Source: Saprospiraceae bacterium
Lineage (GTDB): Bacteria > Bacteroidota > Bacteroidia > Chitinophagales > Saprospiraceae
Length of the DNA stretch: 64,000 nucleotides
Assembly: GCA_020628645.1 (NCBI GenBank)
Contig: JAHDES010000002.1
Span: 94,832 to 158,831 of the forward strand
Direction: 5' to 3'
In this document: piece by piece, positions 47,132 through 56,495 of the stretch
How positions within the stretch are numbered: position 1 is the stretch's first letter
How the letters are laid out: each line of letters begins with the position of its first letter
Program-made: the position numbers and the translations under genes
The notes under the pieces: model-generated
The model's input: the letters and a program-made list of their open reading frames with translations, nothing else
What the model was told of the DNA's origin: nothing
Databases searched by the model: none

Positions 47132-49159
47132 ATGAGAAAACAACAACTGCCTATAAGAAGGAATATTTTAATATCACTCCTTTTTTTTCCTCTTTTTTTA
47201 ACTGCTCAAGACAAAGCTTCCTACGAAGCTCAACGTCCTCCAGAATTAATTACTTTTTTTAAACGAGTAGAAGCTGCTATGATGAATGAAGGCATAGATA
47301 CGGCATTATCTTTATATGATTCATTGTACGAGCGTGCAGAAGTATTAAAGGATACCCTTTCAATGGTGCAAGCTAAATCTGATCAAGGAGAATTATTGTA
47401 TATGATGCGAAAGACAGAGGCTGCAAAGTTTTCTTTTCTACAATCCAATCAATATGCTTCTACCTTACCTTTTGTAGAATATGAAGGCTATAATTTGCTA
47501 CGATTAGGGAATATTTTTGAAAAAAAAGGACAAATTGATTCTGCTTTTATCCAATTCCATAAAGCACAAGAACTCTTACCTAAAGCAGTAGAAAACACCT
47601 TTCCACTTCAATTAAATAATAATTTAGGTATTTTATACAATGATATAGGAAAAGGCGATTCAGCGGCATATTATTTTTTAAAAGCTTTACCCTTTGTAGA
47701 CGAAAATGACGCTTACAAAATCGGATCAATTTATAATAATCTTGGTAAAACCTTTTCTTTTAGATTTAATTATGATAAAGCGATTCATTATTTTGATACT
47801 GCTTTAGCTGGATTATCCTTAGAAAATCATCCAAATTCGTATGCGATTACTTTGGCAAATAAAGCAATGTCATTGCAGCTAAATGGACAAATACAAAAAG
47901 CCTATGATACGATTGAAGAAGCACATCAAATCGTCAAAGAAAATGATATTGATCGTTTAAAAATGCTCACCTATAGTGTTTATGCTTCTGTACTAAGTCA
48001 AATGGATCGAAAAGAAGAAGCACTGACTATTTTTGATGAACTAGAAGAAATAGGAATTGATTCTAGTAGTGTGATTTTACCAGAATATTTGCTGACCAAA
48101 ATTAGTTTATTTCTTACAATGGATAATTTAGAAGAAGTAGCACAGCTTTTACCCAAGGCGAAAGTGAGTATTCAAAAACAAAATTTATTGCCCTATCAGA
48201 TAAAATATCATCGACTTAAAGCGATCTATCTACAAAAGAAGGGACAATTTGAGCAAGCTTATCAATCCATACAAACGCATAATCTTTATAAAGATTCTCT
48301 TTTTAGTATTCGACAAAGTAATATTATCAATGATTTAGAAACGCAATATGCAACTGTTCAAAAAGAACAACGCATTAATCAATTAGAGCTAGAGGAATCC
48401 TTGCAAAGCACAAAGATTTCTCGCCAAAACTGGATTATTTTTTTAGGTGGAATTTCATTATTACTCTTAGGTGGATTAACTTTTTCTGTCTATAATAAGA
48501 ATGAAAAAATTGAAGCTCAAAATTCAATTATACAAAAAGCACTCAAAGAGAAAGAAATTCTTCTAAAAGAGATTCATCATCGTGTAAAAAACAATTTACA
48601 GGTCATTTCTTCTTTATTGGGCATTCAATCTCGAAAAACAAAAGATGCAGTTGCATTAGAAGCACTCAAAGAAGGGCGTGCGCGTGTACAAACCATGTCT
48701 TTAATTCATCAAAATCTATACAAAGAAAATCATTTGAGTGGAATAGCGATTGATGATTATATCAAAAAGCAATCTCAAAGTTTGCTAAATACTTATTCTA
48801 TTCATCCAGAACAGGTTGCTCTTCATACGGATGTTGATCCACTCTTATTAGACGTCGATAGTGTAGTGCCGATCGGCTTAATTATTAATGAATTAATGAG
48901 TAATGCTTTAAAATATGCTTTTCCAGACAATCGGAAAGGACTGATTCAATTATCGCTTAAAGAAGAAGAAAAGGGATTACGATTAAGTGTGAAAGATGAT
49001 GGTGTTGGGGTTAAAAATATGGAGACTTTGAAAAATAAAGATTCTTTTGGTTACGAGTTAATTGATGCTTTTACTCAAAAATTAAATGCAGATTTGATAA
49101 CTGAAAGTATAAATGGATTGAGTGTGCAATTATTAATTCGTAATTACCAAAAAGTGTAG
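47132..49159 (+). CDS. TPR sensor histidine kinase (HisKA_2 type)
   Basis: 675 residues. Signal or anchor at 1-25, TPR repeats (about 60-410; for example NNLGKTFSFRFNYDKAIHYF), a membrane helix (about 435-457), a coiled-coil linker, the HisKA_2 phosphoacceptor (KEIHHRVKNNLQVISSLL, His near 482) and a HATPase domain (LIINELMSNALKYAF, about 585; VKDDGVGVKN, about 621). It forms a two-component pair with the next gene, 2 bases away. The TPR part should be periplasmic and sense a protein or stress. Stimulus unknown. Confidence 0.93.
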   Translation: MRKQQLPIRRNILISLLFFPLFLTAQDKASYEAQRPPELITFFKRVEAAMMNEGIDTALSLYDSLYERAEVLKDTLSMVQAKSDQGELLYMMRKTEAAKFSFLQSNQYASTLPFVEYEGYNLLRLGNIFEKKGQIDSAFIQFHKAQELLPKAVENTFPLQLNNNLGILYNDIGKGDSAAYYFLKALPFVDENDAYKIGSIYNNLGKTFSFRFNYDKAIHYFDTALAGLSLENHPNSYAITLANKAMSLQLNGQIQKAYDTIEEAHQIVKENDIDRLKMLTYSVYASVLSQMDRKEEALTIFDELEEIGIDSSSVILPEYLLTKISLFLTMDNLEEVAQLLPKAKVSIQKQNLLPYQIKYHRLKAIYLQKKGQFEQAYQSIQTHNLYKDSLFSIRQSNIINDLETQYATVQKEQRINQLELEESLQSTKISRQNWIIFLGGISLLLLGGLTFSVYNKNEKIEAQNSIIQKALKEKEILLKEIHHRVKNNLQVISSLLGIQSRKTKDAVALEALKEGRARVQTMSLIHQNLYKENHLSGIAIDDYIKKQSQSLLNTYSIHPEQVALHTDVDPLLLDVDSVVPIGLIINELMSNALKYAFPDNRKGLIQLSLKEEEKGLRLSVKDDGVGVKNMETLKNKDSFGYELIDAFTQKLNADLITESINGLSVQLLIRNYQKV

Positions 49160-49161
49160 AA

Positions 49162-49758
49162 ATGAAAGCACCAATAAAGATTTTAATTGTAGAAGATGAT
49201 CCCATTATTGCTAAAGATATTCAGTTGTTACTACAGACAGAAAATTATCAGGTAATTGCAATAGCACACGATGGAGTAACAGCTCTTGATTTAATAGCAA
49301 TTCATCAACCTAATTTAATTCTTTTGGATATTCACTTAGGTACAGGAATAACGGGAATAGAAGTAGCAGAAATAATACAAGAAAAATATAAAATACCTTT
49401 CATTTTTTTAACCTCTTATTCTGATGAAGCTACTTTGGCAGCAGCGGTAGAACAAGGCCCATATGGATATTTAGTCAAGCCCTTTCAAGATAAAACTTTA
49501 TTAACAACTATAACACTGGCAGTTCGTAATTTTGAACGCGAACAAAAAGCCACAACTTTCGATTATTCTCATCTTATTGTAATACTTACGGAGCAAGAAC
49601 AACGTCTTACAAAAGCATTAATCACAGGAAAATCGTATAAAGAAATAGCACAAACGTTTTTTATCTCTATTAATACGGTTAAATTTCACCTTAAAAATAT
49701 TTATCTGAAAATGGAGGTAAAAGGACGTGCAGAATTATTAGCAAAATTGATACAATGA
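49162..49758 (+). CDS. Response regulator, REC plus LuxR-type HTH
   Basis: 198 residues. Receiver domain 1-115 with phosphoacceptor Asp56 (LILLDIHLG), acidic pair Glu11-Asp12-Asp13 and Lys near 106 (YLVKPF). Then a LuxR/GerE-type helix-turn-helix (about 140-198; SYKEIAQTFFISINTVKFHL). Cognate kinase is the gene just upstream, both probably on one mRNA. Target genes are unknown; the S74 fibre gene, divergent from the kinase, is a candidate. Confidence 0.93.
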   Translation: MKAPIKILIVEDDPIIAKDIQLLLQTENYQVIAIAHDGVTALDLIAIHQPNLILLDIHLGTGITGIEVAEIIQEKYKIPFIFLTSYSDEATLAAAVEQGPYGYLVKPFQDKTLLTTITLAVRNFEREQKATTFDYSHLIVILTEQEQRLTKALITGKSYKEIAQTFFISINTVKFHLKNIYLKMEVKGRAELLAKLIQ

Positions 49759-49798
49759 GGGTAAAAAATGAGAATGTATGAAATGGCAAATTTTTCTG

Positions 49799-49926
49799 TG
49801 TACAGGACAAAACTTAGAATAAGTGGTTCTTTTAAGGGCAACGCAATAAATTACGTTGGAAGAAATCCCGTTTCAAGGTGGTTTTAACCCCTTGCATCTT
49901 TCTAACAATTATTTTTGTCCTGTACA
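49799..49926. mobile_element. MITE-like 128-bp element with perfect 14-bp terminal inverted repeats
   Basis: TGTACAGGACAAAA (49799-49812) and its exact complement (49913-49926) bound about 100 bases that encode nothing. Inside is a short stem CAACG/CGTTG (near 49840-49856) and an AAGG...CCTT stem near 49874-49893. No clear target-site duplication can be seen by eye. It lies between two convergent genes. The pattern fits a non-autonomous transposable element; a structured RNA or processing site is the alternative. Confidence 0.55.
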
Positions 49927-49943
49927 TAGCCAATTTTGTTAAA

Positions 49944-51206
49944 TCAATCTAAAATCTCACTCAATTTCAACAAATAGATTAAATAAATGACACACACTAC
50001 GAAACCTACAATTCCAAAATAAGCAATCGTAGTAGGCGCACTCGCAATCCATCCTACTCCAGCTAATACCCCAAATTGAGCAAATGAAATAGCAATATTA
50101 TACCATAATTGAGCCTTTAATTTCATTTTGATATCAATCAAATAAGTCAGTGGATGATTTAAAAACTTAATTAACACCCAAGGAGCCAACCATCGCGCAT
50201 ATTCTCCCGCTATAGCATAGCCTTCTCCAAATACCCATTCAAATAAAAAAGGACCAAACGCCATCAGTAATAGAGTAGGGGGAACACTCAAAACGAGCAT
50301 GGACCGAAGCGTCGTTTTGGTGAGTTGCGCTAATTCATTACCTCCATTTAAATAAGCTTGATTGGCAGCTTGATAATAAACCGTACTCACACTTGATCCT
50401 ACCAAGTTGATCGCTGAAAATAAGACTTTATGGCAAGTTTTATAAAAGCCCACTACTTGTCCTCCAAAATAAATGGGCAATATCATAAAGGGCAACTCTG
50501 AACCAATAGAATTTAACCAACTCCCACCTAATCCATATTGAGGAAACTGTCTAAAATAATAGGCTTGTTTTTGTATTGCAGAAAAATTAAACTGAAAAAA
50601 ATCAACTAATTTACTGCCATTAAATAAAAGGAGTGAAAAAATCAACTCACCAATGACAATGCCCCAAATCATCCCCGTCCAGAAATAACCAAAATAAAAT
50701 AATACTATAGATAGCACAGCAGTTACGATAGCTTGAATGAATCGAGCTTTAGAAATAAGCGAATAGGCTTGTTGCCGATTGAGCCAATATTTTAAGGCTT
50801 GTGCGATACCTTCTAAAAAAACACTAATTGGAATGAGATAAATAATATATTCAAATCCCGTGACATCTATACCTAAGTAAGCCATGCTTGGACGAAATAG
50901 CAAGGCAAACACAATCAAAAGAAATATACTAATTCCGACAGAAATTAAAAAACACAATTGAAGGACATGAATGGCATCATCTTCTTTTTTAGGTGTTACA
51001 ATAGCAGGCTCATAACCTCCATTTGCGAGTAAGCGAAAAATGACCACAAACGAAAAATACGTCCCCATCAAACCAATTTGCTCCGTTTCATACAAGCGCG
51101 TATAAATCATCAAAGCTACAATGCTGACAATTTGCGAACCTCCCACACCGACCATTAAAGTCAGGATGTGTTTGAAATAACGATTGTAACTAAATGATTT
51201 TTCCAA
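49944..51206 (-). CDS. Oligosaccharide flippase family protein (Wzx-like)
   Basis: 420 residues, about twelve membrane helices, MATE/MVF polysaccharide-transporter fold: VGGSQIVSIVALMIYTRLY in helix 1, LLANGGYEPAIVTPKKEDDA in the second loop, YFRQFPQYGLGGSWLNSIGS mid-protein. It should flip lipid-linked oligosaccharide repeat units across the inner membrane. TTG start; no ATG available near the first helix. Seven bases follow the PAP2 stop. Confidence 0.83.
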   Translation of the reverse strand: MEKSFSYNRYFKHILTLMVGVGGSQIVSIVALMIYTRLYETEQIGLMGTYFSFVVIFRLLANGGYEPAIVTPKKEDDAIHVLQLCFLISVGISIFLLIVFALLFRPSMAYLGIDVTGFEYIIYLIPISVFLEGIAQALKYWLNRQQAYSLISKARFIQAIVTAVLSIVLFYFGYFWTGMIWGIVIGELIFSLLLFNGSKLVDFFQFNFSAIQKQAYYFRQFPQYGLGGSWLNSIGSELPFMILPIYFGGQVVGFYKTCHKVLFSAINLVGSSVSTVYYQAANQAYLNGGNELAQLTKTTLRSMLVLSVPPTLLLMAFGPFLFEWVFGEGYAIAGEYARWLAPWVLIKFLNHPLTYLIDIKMKLKAQLWYNIAISFAQFGVLAGVGWIASAPTTIAYFGIVGFVVCVIYLIYLLKLSEILD

Positions 51207-51213
51207 ATTGATT

Positions 51214-51792
51214 TTATACTAAATCCAGATTTAATTTCCCTCCAAATTTATGAAATAAATACGTTGTACCCATTCCAATTAATGTTCCTAAAATTGCACC
51301 TACAATTACATCTAATGGAAAATGTGCCCCTACATACACTTGAGCATAGGAAATCGAAGCCGCCCAAAAAAATATTAACCATCGACTTAAAGGTAAAATA
51401 TGCCCTAAACTAAGAATAAAAAAGAACCCAATCGCAAAATGATTGGTCGCATGCGAGGAAGTGAAACTATAACTTGGGCTACAATTAACACGAAGGATCA
51501 TTTGCTCGGCAACTTTTTCCGTATTACAAGGACGAGTGCGTTTAACGTTTTTTTTCAAGACTTTACTACTTAAAGTATCCGAAATTCCCACCGTTATCAA
51601 TGCCACCAATATAAAGGCTAAGGCTCTTTTTGGGAAATTATAACTGACTAAAATGAGAAAAAAAACATACAAAGGAATCCACAAATATTTATCGCGCCAA
51701 ATGGGTAAAACTAGATCAAAAAATGCATTTGTCCATTTAGCATTAATGAAGAAAAATAATTGTTCATCGATATGGAGTAGCTGTTCAAGCAT
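51214..51792 (-). CDS. PAP2-family membrane phosphatase
   Basis: 192 residues, five or six membrane helices. The three PAP2 motifs are present: KKNVKRTRPC (KxxxxxxRP), SPSYSFTSSHATNHF (the PSxxxxH part) and YVGAHFPLDVIVGAI (xxxHxxxD). It dephosphorylates a lipid phosphate such as undecaprenyl or phosphatidyl-glycerol phosphate. The start overlaps the pncA 3' end by 8 bases, so it is translationally coupled to that gene. Confidence 0.9.
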   Translation of the reverse strand: MLEQLLHIDEQLFFFINAKWTNAFFDLVLPIWRDKYLWIPLYVFFLILVSYNFPKRALAFILVALITVGISDTLSSKVLKKNVKRTRPCNTEKVAEQMILRVNCSPSYSFTSSHATNHFAIGFFFILSLGHILPLSRWLIFFWAASISYAQVYVGAHFPLDVIVGAILGTLIGMGTTYLFHKFGGKLNLDLV

Positions 51793-52399
51793 AGTTTTGA
51801 ATCGTCTTGATTAGAATCCCTTTTTCTTCCATTTCTTTGATTGCTTTTTCTACATCTCCTTCTTGTAAATTCACCCCACGGCATCCTTCTACAAGCAAAA
51901 CGGTTTTATACCCTAATTCTACAGCATCAAGCGCAGTGAATTTTACACAATAATCCGTTGCTAATCCCATAATATGGACTTCATCCACTCCTTTTTCTTT
52001 GAGATAAGCATCCATACCTGTAGCTTGACGATGCCCATTATCAAAAAAGCCACTATAGCTATCAATTTCAGGATTCGTTCCTTTTTGAACGATATGATGA
52101 ATGCCTTCTGTATCTAGATGAGGATGAAAAGTTGCCCCAAAAGTATCTTGTACACAATGAATGGGCCACAACACCTGAGATAAACCATGTAAATCAATCA
52201 CTTGCCCTGGTTTACGCCAAGGATGATTGGCAGCAAAACTACCATGATTCGCTGGATGCCAATCTTGTGTAGCAACTACTAAATCATAGTTTTTTATCAG
52301 TTCATTTGCGATAGGAATCACAGCATCTCCATCAGGAACTTCTAAGGCACCCATGGCACAAAAATCTCTTTGTAAATCAATTAAAAGTAAGGCTTTCAT
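51785..52399 (-). CDS. pncA: Nicotinamidase (PncA)
   Basis: 204 residues. Hydrolyses nicotinamide to nicotinate. Catalytic Asp in LLIDLQRDFC (about 7), metal ligands in VATQDWHPANHGSFAANHPW, Lys in IVQKGTNPEIDSYSGFF and the nucleophile Cys in GLATDYCVKFTALDA. It is 2.7 kb from the nicotinate phosphoribosyltransferase gene on the same strand, in keeping with a two-step salvage. A six-copy tandem repeat lies upstream of the start. Confidence 0.95.
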   Translation of the reverse strand: MKALLLIDLQRDFCAMGALEVPDGDAVIPIANELIKNYDLVVATQDWHPANHGSFAANHPWRKPGQVIDLHGLSQVLWPIHCVQDTFGATFHPHLDTEGIHHIVQKGTNPEIDSYSGFFDNGHRQATGMDAYLKEKGVDEVHIMGLATDYCVKFTALDAVELGYKTVLLVEGCRGVNLQEGDVEKAIKEMEEKGILIKTIQNYA

Positions 52400-52442
52400 C
52401 TTTTTAAATTTACGATTTGAAAGTATATTGAAAGGGGAGTAG

Positions 52443-52489
52443 TTTCATTTTCATTTTCATTTTCATTTTCATTTTCATTTTCATTTTTA
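52443..52489. repeat. Tandem hexanucleotide (ATTTTC) repeat upstream of pncA
   Basis: Six perfect ATTTTC units plus partial copies at both ends, in the 100-base gap between the WG-repeat gene stop (52500) and the pncA start (52399). On the coding strand it reads GAAAAT and lies about 45-90 bases before the pncA ATG. Such tracts change length by slipped-strand replication and can tune promoter spacing. Confidence 0.85.
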
Positions 52490-52499
52490 TTGATTGGAT

Positions 52500-53684
52500 C
52501 TACCAATATTCCACCACCATTACTCTTGCCAAACCCTCTTGAAAATCACGAACATCATAAAATTCAGGAGGAATAACGGTATCTCCTTCTTTGTTGATAA
52601 AACCAATTCCTGTACGAAAGGCTGCTCTCGCCAAGCCTTCTTGAAATTCCCAATTTAAACCAAAACGGGCAGGTGTGATGTAGTCTCCTTTTTCATCTAA
52701 GTACCCCCACAATTGATCTTTTTGATAGGCGGCTCTCCCTTCTTTAAAATTATTAAGAATAGGGAAGGATGGAGGACGAATAATTTCACCACTTGTATTC
52801 ATAAATCCTTGTAAGTTTTCTTGTTCGATTATCCAAAATCCTTCATTGCCATAACGAATATAGTCATAAGCTTCTTTCGTGATTTTATTTCCTTTTTTAT
52901 CAATGAGCCAAAAACCATTTTCATCTTTTATGGCACAAACTCCTTCATGGAAATCACTGGCTGTAGTGTAATTTGTTGCTAATATTTTTTTCCCATTGGC
53001 ATTTATAAAAGAATAAGTGGTCTCTTCTTTTACTCGAAATACATCATTGGAGAAATTACCAATTTTTTTAAACTTTAAAGGAAGTATCTCCTTTCCTTTT
53101 TTATCAATAATTCCCCATTTTTTATTGCTTTTTACTTTGGCAAATCCATTATTAAAAGGACGAACCGCTTCATATTTAGATGGAAGAATAGTCGTTCCAT
53201 TTTGGTCAATAAACCCAAATAAATTGTCTTCTTGCACCTTAGCGAATCCTTCTTGAAAATCATCTACTTCAATAAATTGCGCCTTGATTTTTATTTGACC
53301 ATTTAAATCTAAAAAGCCCATTTTATTATTAAAATCAAGATAACGAGCGAGTCCTTCTTTGAATGACCAAATAGCTTTATAAGTAGGTTCACAAACCCAA
53401 TCTCCATTTTTATCAATCAATCCCCATTTTCCTCTTACTCGAACAGCAGCACGCCCTTCTGAAAAATTCAATCCATCATCAAATTGCCCCTTAATGACGG
53501 TTGCTCCATTTTTATCAATGTATCCCCACTTAAAACGACTTTCGTCAAATTCTTCTTCTTCTGGTATTAATTGTAAAGGAGTGTTTTTCTCTTCAACTGT
53601 TGAAGATTTGGAAGTTGGATCATCCATACAAGAATTACCAAAAAGTATAGTTAAGCAAAAGAATAAAAGGAGGTGTTTGTACAT
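52500..53684 (-). CDS. WG-repeat lipoprotein
   Basis: 394 residues. Lipoprotein signal with lipobox LFGNSC (Cys near 19). About ten WG/KWG-type repeats of around 33 residues follow (WGYIDKNG, WGLIDKNG, MGFLDLNG, FGFIDQNG, WGIIDKKG, FWLIDKKG, WGYLDEKG), each with a beta-hairpin, forming a propeller-like or beta-repeat fold. The role is probably binding at the envelope. The KWG family has no assigned activity. Confidence 0.92.
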   Translation of the reverse strand: MYKHLLLFFCLTILFGNSCMDDPTSKSSTVEEKNTPLQLIPEEEEFDESRFKWGYIDKNGATVIKGQFDDGLNFSEGRAAVRVRGKWGLIDKNGDWVCEPTYKAIWSFKEGLARYLDFNNKMGFLDLNGQIKIKAQFIEVDDFQEGFAKVQEDNLFGFIDQNGTTILPSKYEAVRPFNNGFAKVKSNKKWGIIDKKGKEILPLKFKKIGNFSNDVFRVKEETTYSFINANGKKILATNYTTASDFHEGVCAIKDENGFWLIDKKGNKITKEAYDYIRYGNEGFWIIEQENLQGFMNTSGEIIRPPSFPILNNFKEGRAAYQKDQLWGYLDEKGDYITPARFGLNWEFQEGLARAAFRTGIGFINKEGDTVIPPEFYDVRDFQEGLARVMVVEYW

Positions 53685-53708
53685 ATGATTTTGTTTTCTA
53701 AAACGAGT

Positions 53709-54245
53709 TTAACGAGTTGCTTTCCAAAATCTAAACAAAATGAGTGGTCCGATACCCCAATAAATAAGTGCAGTATACATCCCTGGAAAATAGCCATTTT
53801 CTATAAAACAAAATATAGCATGTACAATCGCATTGCCGACAATTCCATACATCACAAAAAATAATGGAATAATCATAGGAGGTTTTATTTGTTTATAAAT
53901 CATAATTGCTCCCATGATAAACATAAAATAGGCGAACATATTAAAGGCAACAAAGGTGTTTAATGGATATTCTGGACTATTAAAAATAGCTGGAAATTTA
54001 TAGTTAAATCCAAAAATATATTCTTCGGCAAAATGTAAAAATTGTATACCCAAAGCGAAAAGATATAAGGGCAATATTCCCTTAGGATCTGGCATTTTTT
54101 TATAAACCGTTATGAAATAAAAAAGCAATGCCAATATGACCCCTGGAACGAAAGTTACGATCAAAGATAGACCAGAAGAAAAATACGTAAACGCACTTAT
54201 CATTCCTGTAGCGATCAATATTGGTATAATGATTTCTTTTTTCAT
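53709..54245 (-). CDS. HXXEE-domain membrane protein
   Basis: 178 residues, about five membrane helices. The motif LHFAEEY (His-x-x-Glu-Glu) near residue 70 and NAIVHAIFCFIENGYFPGMY in the next half match the HXXEE domain. Function unknown; the pattern resembles intramembrane metal-dependent enzymes. Located 14 bases from the Nudix gene on the same strand. Confidence 0.75.
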   Translation of the reverse strand: MKKEIIIPILIATGMISAFTYFSSGLSLIVTFVPGVILALLFYFITVYKKMPDPKGILPLYLFALGIQFLHFAEEYIFGFNYKFPAIFNSPEYPLNTFVAFNMFAYFMFIMGAIMIYKQIKPPMIIPLFFVMYGIVGNAIVHAIFCFIENGYFPGMYTALIYWGIGPLILFRFWKATR

Positions 54246-54259
54246 GCTTATTTCAATGC

Positions 54260-54973
54260 TTAAATCTCAAAATCCATCCCTCGTTTTACAATATTCTCCG
54301 CTCTATCTTTTACTAATTGTTCATATTTTTCTTTATCAAATTCATATAAATAGGCGGGTCGATGCGAAACTCCAGTTTGACGTTCTAATTGATTTAGAAC
54401 ACCCATTTTGAGGATTTTTGTGCGAAAATTTCGTTTGTTAAGATCGACACCTAAAATAGTTTCATACAAGCGTTGTAGTTGAGTAAGGGTGAATTTTTCG
54501 GGTAATAATTCAAATCCAATAGGTTGATAACGTACTTTGGCACGAAGGCGATTAATAGCCACTTCAAATATTTCAGCATGATCGAAAGCTAAAGGAGGTA
54601 ATTGCCTGATATCAAACCAATTAACATTTCTAGCATCAGATGAAGCTTTAACTGGATGTTGACCTAAATTCACCAATGCATAATACGCCACACTTACCAC
54701 TCGACCTCTAGGGTCACGCTTCGGTGCGCCAAAAGTGAATAGTTGCTCTATAAATACATCCTTTACGCCTGTTTCTTCTTCTAATTCTCGAAGTGCGGCT
54801 GTTTCTAGATCTTCTTCCATATCCACAAAGCCACCCGGTAAAGCCCATTGATCTTTATATGGCTCATTAGCACGTTGAATCAATAAAACTTTAAGTTGTT
54901 GCGTCTCATCTAAACCAAAAATGATACAATCAACAGTTAGAGCTGGTCGAGGATATTCGTATGTATAAGGCAT
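54260..54973 (-). CDS. Nudix-winged-helix protein (NrtR-like)
   Basis: 237 residues from the ATG at 54973. An upstream start at 55078 would add 35 residues that lack family similarity, while the protein from here begins [19 protein letters not shown] as usual. Nudix domain 1-145 with an intact box ([20 protein letters not shown], then TGV); the C-terminal half is a winged helix ([25 protein letters not shown]). NrtR-type proteins repress NAD-synthesis genes and usually sense ADP-ribose; many hydrolyse it. An intact Nudix box implies activity. Adjacent to pncB, which it may regulate. Confidence 0.85.
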   Translation of the reverse strand: MPYTYEYPRPALTVDCIIFGLDETQQLKVLLIQRANEPYKDQWALPGGFVDMEEDLETAALRELEEETGVKDVFIEQLFTFGAPKRDPRGRVVSVAYYALVNLGQHPVKASSDARNVNWFDIRQLPPLAFDHAEIFEVAINRLRAKVRYQPIGFELLPEKFTLTQLQRLYETILGVDLNKRNFRTKILKMGVLNQLERQTGVSHRPAYLYEFDKEKYEQLVKDRAENIVKRGMDFEI

Positions 54974-54992
54974 ATTATACGCAATTGAATAA

Positions 54993-55009
54993 GTGATTTT
55001 GTAAATCAC
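54993..55009. promoter_or_regulatory. Palindrome upstream of the Nudix regulator start
   Basis: GTGATTT (54993-54999) and AAATCAC (55003-55009) flank TGT, 20 bases before the ATG at 54973. It is in the pncB-Nudix gap of 107 bases. A possible autoregulatory operator. Confidence 0.4.
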
Positions 55010-55080
55010 ACCATAAATGTATTCCCGACCTTGCAGGTACGGTATTAAAATGGACTTTGATCCTTTTGTTCGGATCAAAA

Positions 55081-56490
55081 TTAAACGAAATTCTTTACTT
55101 TTTGTAAAAGTTGTTCTTTTCTGTTTTCTAAATCTACATCAAGTTGCACTGGATAATCTGTTAAATTGATCGTATCAAATAGTTGTACCTGTTCTTCACG
55201 GAATATTCTACTTTCTTGCGTTGACTGTATTGTTTTATGAAGTTGTCCTCTTTTGAAAATAGGTACTAATAAAGGTTTCCATGAAATAGTCGGATCATCA
55301 CTTAAAGAAGGAACGAGAGTTTGTACATCTACAATAACATCCATTATAGGCTTTTGATTTTTAAATCCTCTTACCACTTGTTGACTACCAGGATTTGAAA
55401 CTTTGATGCGTTGTTCAGATAATTTAATTCGATCTTCCCAAATTCCCAATTCATTTTTGATAGCAGCTAATTTATAAACACCTCCCAAAGCAGCTTGATC
55501 ATAGGCTGTAGAAAGACGAGTACCCACTCCCCAAACGGCGATTTTTGCGCCTTTATCTTTTAATGCTTGAATTCGATATTCATCTAAATCATTGCTGGCA
55601 ATAATTTTCGTACTTGCAAATCCAGCTTCATCTAAACGTTTTCTAGCTTTGATACTTAAATCAGCTAAGTCGCCACTATCCAAACGAATGCCTAAAAGTT
55701 CATTGCCTTGAGCTCGTAATTTTTTTCCAATAGTGATTGCATTTTCTACACCTTCCAAGGTGTCATATGTATCTACTAAAAAAACACAATTATTAGGCAT
55801 TGCATCAGCGTATTTTTGGAACGCTTCTATCTCATCTTCAAAGCACATCACCCAACTATGCGCATGTGTCCCTTTTACAGGAATATCAAATAATTTAGCG
55901 GCTAATACATTACTAGTAGCATGACATCCACCAATAAAGGCAGCTCTGGAAGCAGAAAGCCCACCATCTATTCCTTGCGAACGACGTAAGCCAAATTCAA
56001 GTACAGTATCTCCTTTTGCAGCTTCACAAATGCGGTGCGCTTTGGTAGCAATTAAAGTTTGAAAATTAACAATATTAAGCATTGCAGTTTCAATTAATTG
56101 AGCTTGTAAAAGTGGGCCTTTTACTCGAATGAGTGGTTGATGAGGAAAACAAATCGTACCTTCTTCCATCGCATCCACATCACAAGAAAATTTTAATTGT
56201 AATAAATAATCTAAAAATCCTTTTTCAAAAAGGGCTTTTTCATCTTGTCCTTTAAGTTGACCTAAAAAATCAATATCCTCCTGCGTAAAAGAAAAATTAG
56301 CTAAATAATTTTTAATATATTCAATACCGCAGGCAATAGCCATCTTTCCTCTAAAAGGAGCTTTCCTAAAAAATAAATGGAAAACACTTTCTCGGTCATG
56401 AATACCATTTTTCCAATAACCATAAGCCATGGTGAGTTGATATAAATCGGTATGAAGGGCTAAATTCGTGGAATAAATTTGTTGTAACAT
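55081..56490 (-). CDS. pncB: Nicotinate phosphoribosyltransferase
   Basis: 469 residues. Makes nicotinate mononucleotide from nicotinate and PRPP using [20 protein letters not shown] at the N-terminus, [28 protein letters not shown] (with the catalytic-region His), [34 protein letters not shown] and [14 protein letters not shown] are NAPRT signatures. Likely completes nicotinamide salvage with PncA. Its start lies next to a perfect palindrome overlapping the promoter. Confidence 0.95.
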   Translation of the reverse strand: MLQQIYSTNLALHTDLYQLTMAYGYWKNGIHDRESVFHLFFRKAPFRGKMAIACGIEYIKNYLANFSFTQEDIDFLGQLKGQDEKALFEKGFLDYLLQLKFSCDVDAMEEGTICFPHQPLIRVKGPLLQAQLIETAMLNIVNFQTLIATKAHRICEAAKGDTVLEFGLRRSQGIDGGLSASRAAFIGGCHATSNVLAAKLFDIPVKGTHAHSWVMCFEDEIEAFQKYADAMPNNCVFLVDTYDTLEGVENAITIGKKLRAQGNELLGIRLDSGDLADLSIKARKRLDEAGFASTKIIASNDLDEYRIQALKDKGAKIAVWGVGTRLSTAYDQAALGGVYKLAAIKNELGIWEDRIKLSEQRIKVSNPGSQQVVRGFKNQKPIMDVIVDVQTLVPSLSDDPTISWKPLLVPIFKRGQLHKTIQSTQESRIFREEQVQLFDTINLTDYPVQLDVDLENRKEQLLQKVKNFV

Positions 56491-56495
56491 TTGAC

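Noticed and set aside
52441-52490. Repeat array considered as CRISPR
   Set aside because: It is a contiguous six-base tandem repeat with no spacers and no cas genes nearby.
54974-55078. Longer Nudix start at 55078
   Set aside because: The extra 35 residues do not resemble the family, and they run over the palindrome 54993-55009.
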